Source: Nitrospira sp. CG24A
Lineage (GTDB): Bacteria; Nitrospirota; Nitrospiria; Nitrospirales; Nitrospiraceae
Length of the DNA stretch: 64,000 nt
NCBI GenBank assembly: GCA_002869925.2
Contig: NEWT02000018.1
Span: forward strand, 1-64,000
Direction of reading: 5' to 3'
Part shown: in pieces, positions 59,614 through 64,000 of the stretch
Layout of the letters: each line of letters starts with the position of its first letter
Position numbering within the stretch: position 1 is the stretch's first letter
The notes under the pieces: generated by a model
Database searches by the model: none
Seen by the model: the letters and a program-made list of their open reading frames with translations, nothing else
What the model was told of the DNA's origin: nothing
Program-made: the position numbers and the translations under genes

Positions 59614-61308
59614 GTGGTGAATAAAGCAACCATCAAACGAATTCTCGTGCGTGGACCCAACTGGTTGGGCGATGCGGTGATGTGCGAGCCCGCGCTCCGT
59701 GGATTGCAGGGGCTGTTTCCTGATGCGCAGGTGACACTCTTAGTGAAACCGGCTGTGGCCGATCTGTTTGTGGGGCATCCGGCAGTTACGCGCCTGTTGA
59801 CCTACGACATTAAGGGGCGTCATGCGGGGTTCTCGGGAAAGTGGGCGTTGGCCAAGCAGTTGCGGCGGCAAGGCTTCGATCTGGCGGTCTTGTTTCAGAA
59901 TGCGTTCGAGGCAGCCTTCCTCACATTTCTGGCACGTGTGCCTCGCCGGTATGGGTATGCGACAGACGGGCGGAGTGTGCTGTTATCCGATCCAGTCGCT
60001 GTGCCGGATCCACGCATGCTCCTCCATCAAGTCCGCTATTATTGGGATCTGTTGAAGCCGCTGGGCCTCATGGGCGATCCTCCAGTCCCGGAACTTGTCG
60101 TCCTGCCCGAGGAGGAACAGGCCATGATGGGGCGATGTGCGCAGGGCGGGTTGACGCCGACGGATATCGTCGTTGGGATCAATCCTGGATCGACCTATGG
60201 CGATGCCAAACGCTGGCTCCCGGAACGGTTTGCCGAGGTCACGGAACGACTCTGCCGAACGATCCATACATCTCCAGGGCAACAGGTCAGTGTGGTCATT
60301 TTGGGGGCGAAAGGGGAAGAGCGTTTGGGCCAGGACATTGCTGCTCGCCTATCGTCCCGTTCCCTGGTCTTGTCCGGGGCGACGACGATCAGGGAGCTCA
60401 TGGCAGCGGTGAAGCGGTGCAGCCTGCTTCTCACAAATGATACCGGTCCCATGCATATCGCCTCTGCGTTCAAAGTCCCGGTTGTGGCCGTCTTCGGGCC
60501 GACCGATTGGCGCACCACCTCGCCATTTGGGGGCGCACATGCCATTGTTCGGGAGCCCGTCGATTGTGCGCCCTGCCTGTTGCGTGAATGTCCGATTGAC
60601 CATCGGTGCATGACAAGAGTAACCGTTGATCAAGTCTATGAGGCGGCAACGAAGCAGTTGACCCCGTTAGGGGTAAGGGGTGAGGGGTTAGGGAAAACTC
60701 CATCTCCGCCTCACGCCTCACGCCTCACGCCTTACGGAGCCCTCGACGGTGTCACCGTGTTTCTGGATCGCGATGGCACGTTGAACTACGACCCAGGCTA
60801 TTTGAAAATTGCCGCAGATCTGAAGCTATTGGCAGGGGTGGGCCCGGCTCTGGCGCGTTTGAAGAGGGTTGGGGCGAAATTGGTGGTTGTGACTAACCAA
60901 TCCGGTGTCGGCCGTGGAATCTTGACTCTAAAAGATTTGGAAGCGATTCATGCCAGGTTGCAAGGTCTATTGGAGCAGGAGGACGTGGCGCTTGACGCAA
61001 TCTATTTCTGCCCGCACCATCCTGATGACGGGTGCCGCTGTCGCAAGCCGAACGTGGGCATGGTGGAGCGGGCTGTGTCGGAGTTACAACTGGATTTCCG
61101 TCGTTTCTATTTGATTGGTGACCACGCACGCGACATACAACTAGCACATAGGGTAGGCGCTAAGTCTGTTCTCCTGACGCCAGCGCCGGTAGATGCGCAA
61201 TCGTTGGAGAGGCTTAAGTCGGAAAAGGCGATGCCGGATGCCATGGCGAAGTCGATGACTGAGGCCGTTGACTGGATCTTAGAGGACGCGAAGACGCGCC
61301 CCAGGTAG
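59614..61308 (+). CDS. Fusion of heptosyltransferase II and heptose-bisphosphate phosphatase
   Basis: A 564-residue bifunctional protein. Residues 1-348 are a GT9 heptosyltransferase of the WaaF type (VRGPNWLGDAVMCEPALRGL, VVGINPGSTYGDAKRW, LLLTNDTGPMHIASAF, FGPTDWRTTSPFG, CAPCLLRECPIDHRCM). Residues about 378-564 are a GmhB-type HAD phosphatase (VFLDRDGTLNYDPGY, TNQSGVGRG, zinc loop CPHHPDDGCRCRKPN, GDHARDIQLA), which makes ADP-heptose precursor. So one protein would join donor synthesis and transfer. The linker (349-377) is encoded by an inverted repeat array (60663-60736). GTG 59614 is the start. Confidence 0.92.
   Translation: MVNKATIKRILVRGPNWLGDAVMCEPALRGLQGLFPDAQVTLLVKPAVADLFVGHPAVTRLLTYDIKGRHAGFSGKWALAKQLRRQGFDLAVLFQNAFEAAFLTFLARVPRRYGYATDGRSVLLSDPVAVPDPRMLLHQVRYYWDLLKPLGLMGDPPVPELVVLPEEEQAMMGRCAQGGLTPTDIVVGINPGSTYGDAKRWLPERFAEVTERLCRTIHTSPGQQVSVVILGAKGEERLGQDIAARLSSRSLVLSGATTIRELMAAVKRCSLLLTNDTGPMHIASAFKVPVVAVFGPTDWRTTSPFGGAHAIVREPVDCAPCLLRECPIDHRCMTRVTVDQVYEAATKQLTPLGVRGEGLGKTPSPPHASRLTPYGALDGVTVFLDRDGTLNYDPGYLKIAADLKLLAGVGPALARLKRVGAKLVVVTNQSGVGRGILTLKDLEAIHARLQGLLEQEDVALDAIYFCPHHPDDGCRCRKPNVGMVERAVSELQLDFRRFYLIGDHARDIQLAHRVGAKSVLLTPAPVDAQSLERLKSEKAMPDAMAKSMTEAVDWILEDAKTRPR
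60663..60736. repeat. GGGGTAAGG / CCTTACGCC array forming an in-frame linker
   Basis: GGGGTAAGGGGTGAGGGGTTAGG (60670-60692) and CCTCACGCCTCACGCCTCACGCCTTAC (60709-60735) are arms of an imperfect inverted repeat, separated by a short loop. It is read as LGVRGEGLGKTPSPPHASRLTPYG between the two enzyme domains. A similar unit (GGTGTTAGGGGTAAAG) is at 61333-61348. Confidence 0.75.
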
Positions 61309-61312
61309 ATAG

Positions 61313-61346
61313 GCTGAAGGGGTTCAGGCTGAAGGTGTTAGGGGTA
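61313..61346. repeat. AGGCTGAAGG array, left flank of S23-like gene
   Basis: AGGCTGAAGGGGTTCAGGCTGAAGGTGTTAGGGG. Its inverse, CCTTCAGCCTAAATACCTGAGCCCC (61718-61745), lies on the other side of the S23-like gene, so the two flank it as an imperfect inverted pair. Confidence 0.6.
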
Positions 61347-61350
61347 AAGC

Positions 61351-61700
61351 ATGCGGGACCACACACAGCTTCGGGCATTTGAGTTGGCTGATGAAGTCGT
61401 CATGCTGGTCGGACAACCGCAGGGTTTCCAAAGGAAGAGATGTTTGGACTGACTTCTCAAATACGCAGGGCAGCAGTTTCAGTTCCTTCCAACATTGTGG
61501 AAGGTTGCGCTTGTGACAGCGAGGCAGAATATCTCAGATTTCTCAATATCGCCTTCGGATCGTTGAGGGAGCTACACTATCAATTAAATTTGTCGAAACG
61601 CTTGGGCTTTTTGCCCAGCGAGAATTCATCTTTGCTTGAACCAAAGATCGTAGAAACCGAGAAGGTATTGAATCGCTTGATTCGTGCCTTGCGCGATTAA
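61351..61700 (+). pseudogene. Frameshifted four-helix-bundle (S23/intervening-sequence) protein
   Basis: ATG 61351 reads MRDHTQLRAFELADEVVMLV, the usual start of the S23 or 23S rRNA intervening-sequence protein family, but then runs to TGA 61450-61452. The rest of the protein continues in another frame: RTTAGFPKEEMFGLTSQIRRAAVSVPSNIVEGC, then EAEYLRFLNIAFGSLRELHYQL, to 61700. About four bases (a codon-and-one such as TATC) appear to be missing after 61410. The 86-residue downstream frame (61440-61700) could give a truncated product. Function of this family, common near rRNA insertions and elsewhere, is unknown. It interrupts the heptose cluster and lies between inverted AGGCTGAAGG arrays. Confidence 0.7.
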
Positions 61701-61746
61701 CGTATGGCCTGACTCATAACCTTCAGCCTAAATACCTGAGCCCCTC

Positions 61747-62781
61747 ATGCCCGACTATCGCCACATTTTATTGATCAAGCCGAGTTCGCTCGGTGACATC
61801 GTGCATGCGATGCCGACCTGTGCGGCCATTCGCCGAGCCTATCCCAAGGCTCGGCTGACCTGGTTGGTCAAACGTGAGTGGGCTGGTCTCGTAGAGCGGA
61901 TCGACGGGGTTGATCGGGTTTGGCCGGTGAAATCGACTCTTAAGGGGTGGCTCTCCCAGGTATCGTCTCTTCGCGCAGAACAGTTCGACCTTGTTGTGGA
62001 TCTTCAGGGTCTGTTCCGGAGCGCTGCAATCGGGTGGTTTAGTGGATCGCCTCTGCTTGTGGGATTTGCCAATGGGCGAGAAGGGAGCCCCAGGTTTTAT
62101 TCACAACGCGTGTCGGTTCCACAATCGGACATGCATGCGGTCGATCGGTATCTGCTTGTGGCCAAGGCCGTGGGAGCGGTGGAGTCCGGCGCGCCGGAGT
62201 TTCGCTTTCGCATCCCGCAAACCGATTACGATGCGGTCGATCGCGTATTGAGTCGATCCGGTGTGACGCCTGGAACGAATTGGGTGGCGATGAATGTGTC
62301 TGCCAGGTGGCAGACTAAGCGGTGGCCTCCGGCGTCGTTCGCCGAAGTCGCAGATCGGCTGCAGCAAGAGGGTTGGGGTGCGGTGGTCATGATCGGAGGT
62401 CCTGATGAACGGGCGGAGGTTGCTGAAGTCAACAAGATGATGAAGTCTCCTGCCATCGATCTGGCTGGAGCCACGACCGTGGGGCTGCTTCCCGCCCTCC
62501 TGAGCAGGGCATCGCTGCTGATCACAAATGATTCAGGTCCAATGCATGTTGCGGCGGCAGTGGGTACCGCGATTGTCGCCTTGTTCGGACCGACCAGTGC
62601 TGTTCGGACTGGTCCGTACGGGGCGGGCCATGCCGTCTTGTCAGGGAATGTTCCCTGCAGTCCCTGTTTCAGTCGAACCTGCCACAATACGGTGCCGTTG
62701 GAATGTCTGAAAATGGTATCACCACAACAAGTATTGGCAGCGGCTCGAGTACAGCGTGCTCAGGGAATGGTTCCTCGATGA
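61747..62781 (+). CDS. waaC: Lipopolysaccharide heptosyltransferase I-like, GT9
   Basis: A 344-residue GT9 transferase (ILLIKPSSLGDIVHAMPTCAAIRRAYPKARLTWLVK, RWQTKRWPPASFAEVADRL, LLITNDSGPMHVAAAVGT, FGPTSAVRTGPYG). SSLGDIVHA is typical of WaaC, the enzyme adding the first heptose to Kdo. It carries the CSPCFSRTCHNTVPLECLK cysteine cluster found in many GT9 enzymes. Its stop overlaps the start of the next GT9 gene (ATGA). The WaaC assignment over other GT9 subtypes is inferred from motif and context. Confidence 0.88.
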   Translation: MPDYRHILLIKPSSLGDIVHAMPTCAAIRRAYPKARLTWLVKREWAGLVERIDGVDRVWPVKSTLKGWLSQVSSLRAEQFDLVVDLQGLFRSAAIGWFSGSPLLVGFANGREGSPRFYSQRVSVPQSDMHAVDRYLLVAKAVGAVESGAPEFRFRIPQTDYDAVDRVLSRSGVTPGTNWVAMNVSARWQTKRWPPASFAEVADRLQQEGWGAVVMIGGPDERAEVAEVNKMMKSPAIDLAGATTVGLLPALLSRASLLITNDSGPMHVAAAVGTAIVALFGPTSAVRTGPYGAGHAVLSGNVPCSPCFSRTCHNTVPLECLKMVSPQQVLAAARVQRAQGMVPR

Positions 62782-63797
62782 ACGTCCTCTTAGTCAGGCC
62801 TGACGGGATCGGCGATGAAATTTTGTGTCTGCCGGTCGCATCCGCATTACGCAGTCTCCTGCCGGAAGCACGGATCACGTTTCTCTCCAGCGAGTACGCG
62901 GCCCCGCTCTTGGCGCACCATCCGGACCTCGATGAGGTCTGGACGGTCACAGGCCGGGAATCCTTGCGCGAGTTGAAGGCACTATTTTGCCGGGCCGTCG
63001 ATGCGGCGGTATTTCTTAAACCCTTTAAACGGTTGATGTGGGCGGCGTTCCTGGCGCGGGTGCCGATTCGAGTGGCAACCGGATACCGCTGGTATAGTGT
63101 GCTGGCGAATCGTCGGATCTATGAACATCGGAAAGATTTTTCCAAGCATGAAACGGCGTACAACGTCGGCATGCTTGCAGGGCTCGGATTGCAGCCAGGT
63201 ATGGTCTCTCCACCGCGTCTTGTCCTGACCGATACAGAGCGAGCGTCGGGGCATGAGCGATTAGGTAGCCTGCCGACTCCCAAAGTTGTCCTCCACCCTG
63301 GTGGTTTTGCGGCGCGGCGCTGGCGCGTGGAACAGTATCATTCACTCGCGATCGATTTGACTCGGAAGGGCGTGGGTGTGGTGTTGACGGGAAGCCAGGT
63401 GGAAGCAGATATGTTCACCCAGCATAGAGCCGACGATGGGCCGATTCCTGCCTCGGTTCTCAATCTAATGGGCAAACTATCGGTGCGTGAGCTGATGGCC
63501 GTGATTGCGGCAAGTCACGTCGTGGTCTCTGGAGCCACAGGCCCAGCCCATATCGCCGCAGCCTGTGGGGTTCCCAACGTCAGTCTATTCGATCCACGGC
63601 GCAATAATCTTCCGACGCGTTGGCAACCGCTCGGCCAGGGAGTCGTCATGCGCCCTGATGTGCCGACGTGCGAAAAATGTATTTATGAGGCCTGTCCCTA
63701 TTGGGACTGTCTCGATCGGCTGACGGTGGAAACGGTGGCACGACACGTCATGGAGGTCACCAACCAGCCTGCCCCACTCAAGGTCATCCATGTCTAG
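62778..63797 (+). CDS. GT9-family glycosyltransferase
   Basis: A 339-residue GT9 (heptosyltransferase-like) protein: MNVLLVRPDGIGDEILCLPVASALRSLLP, VVLHPGGFAARRWRVEQY, HVVVSGATGPAHIAAACGVPNVSLFDP and the closing cysteine cluster CEKCIYEACPYWDCLDRLT. RPDGIGDEI differs from WaaC and WaaF motifs, so it may be a WaaQ-like or other core transferase. The start overlaps waaC; the frame opens at 62703 inside waaC. Its TAG stop (63795-63797) is at the left end of a repeat element. Confidence 0.88.
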   Translation: MNVLLVRPDGIGDEILCLPVASALRSLLPEARITFLSSEYAAPLLAHHPDLDEVWTVTGRESLRELKALFCRAVDAAVFLKPFKRLMWAAFLARVPIRVATGYRWYSVLANRRIYEHRKDFSKHETAYNVGMLAGLGLQPGMVSPPRLVLTDTERASGHERLGSLPTPKVVLHPGGFAARRWRVEQYHSLAIDLTRKGVGVVLTGSQVEADMFTQHRADDGPIPASVLNLMGKLSVRELMAVIAASHVVVSGATGPAHIAAACGVPNVSLFDPRRNNLPTRWQPLGQGVVMRPDVPTCEKCIYEACPYWDCLDRLTVETVARHVMEVTNQPAPLKVIHV

Positions 63798-63926
63798 CAA
63801 GATGCTGAAAAAGTCCGCCAGCGTCGTTCTCGGCTCATCGAAATCCTCAACGTACCCCAGAGGGTACGCTTCCGGTTTCGACTCGCCTGCGGCCTTGCTG
63901 AAAGGCCTTTTTGAGCATCCTGCGAT
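63797..63926. repeat. Element with GCTGAAAAAG ends after the last GT9 gene
   Basis: Left end GCAAGATGCTGAAAAAGTCC (63797-63816), right end GGCCTTTTTGAGCATCCTGC (63907-63926). The interior matches the element at 50121-50248 in inverse orientation, including AACGTACCCCAGAGGGTACG and TTTCGACTCGCCTGCGGCC. Its left end includes the last base of the TAG stop of the GT9 gene. The remaining bases to 64000 hold no gene that I can support. Confidence 0.8.
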
Positions 63927-64000
63927 TATTCTGACATCAATGTGAGACAAAATATTCCAGCGAGGTTTGTGCATGGGCCGGGTTTCGACGCTGCCTGCTA

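Overview
The window looks like a chromosomal segment of a Gram-negative, diderm bacterium, most likely a Nitrospira-type member of the Nitrospirota. The assignment is inferred from the gene set (metacaspase/SUMF1 proteins, NHL propeller protein, full lipid A/heptose cluster) and from dense families of short intergenic repeats of the GTGAAACGTGAAAGG kind; no 16S gene is present to settle it. There are no rRNAs, tRNAs or CRISPR arrays. One stable RNA is clear: a tmRNA (ssrA) on the minus strand at 1534-1883.

Layout. 0-3 kb: a SUMF1-fold lipoprotein-like protein, ssrA, HU and a Fis-type regulator, all on the minus strand. 3-10.4 kb: a structured non-coding stretch, an amino-acid permease, DUF1353 and metacaspase-SUMF1 proteins, a HepT/MntA (type VII) toxin-antitoxin pair and a secreted Lon-like protease. 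10.5-27 kb, plus strand: pentapeptide protein, scpA-scpB, a PD-(D/E)XK-like protein, a 12-blade NHL protein, guaB-guaA, rluB-aspS, a small-protein/nucleotidyltransferase pair, aroC and an RNase HI-ABC ATPase fusion. 27-33 kb: envelope proteins (FUN14, YpfJ-type peptidase, DUF2959, OmpA-like, Slp, a lipoprotein) and rluE. 33.4-37.7 kb: a probable acquired patch with an NCS1 permease, transposase debris and a Fic gene that has a nonsense codon and its own operator-like repeats. 37.9-45.3 kb, minus strand: HD hydrolase, DUF2062, thiL, lon, galU. 46-63.8 kb, plus strand: an envelope biogenesis block, bamA-skp-skp-fabZ-lpxA-lpxI-oxidoreductase-lpxB-msbA-acyltransferase-waaA-lpxK-waaF/gmhB-waaC-GT9. 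It covers outer-membrane protein insertion, lipid A synthesis from UDP-GlcNAc acylation to the 4'-kinase, Kdo transfer, lipid A flipping and heptose core addition. lpxD, normally between skp and fabZ, is absent there and repeats occupy the position.

The most unusual feature is the repeat landscape. At least four families occur: a 190-bp element with CATTATTCACGA ends; elements with GCAGGATGCTGAAAAAG ends; long hairpins with a conserved ~47-bp GC-rich tip on copy-specific basal arms; and paired GTGAAAC / GTTTCAC arrays, with related GGGGTAAGG and AGGCTGAAGG arrays. They repeatedly sit exactly at stop codons, supply the last codons of genes, and in one case form an in-frame linker between two fused enzymes. 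Other points worth checking are a homopolymer frameshift in the acyltransferase, a broken S23-type gene, a nested or pseudoknot leader with a coupled 33-codon ORF before slp, and two promoters placed for leaderless transcripts.
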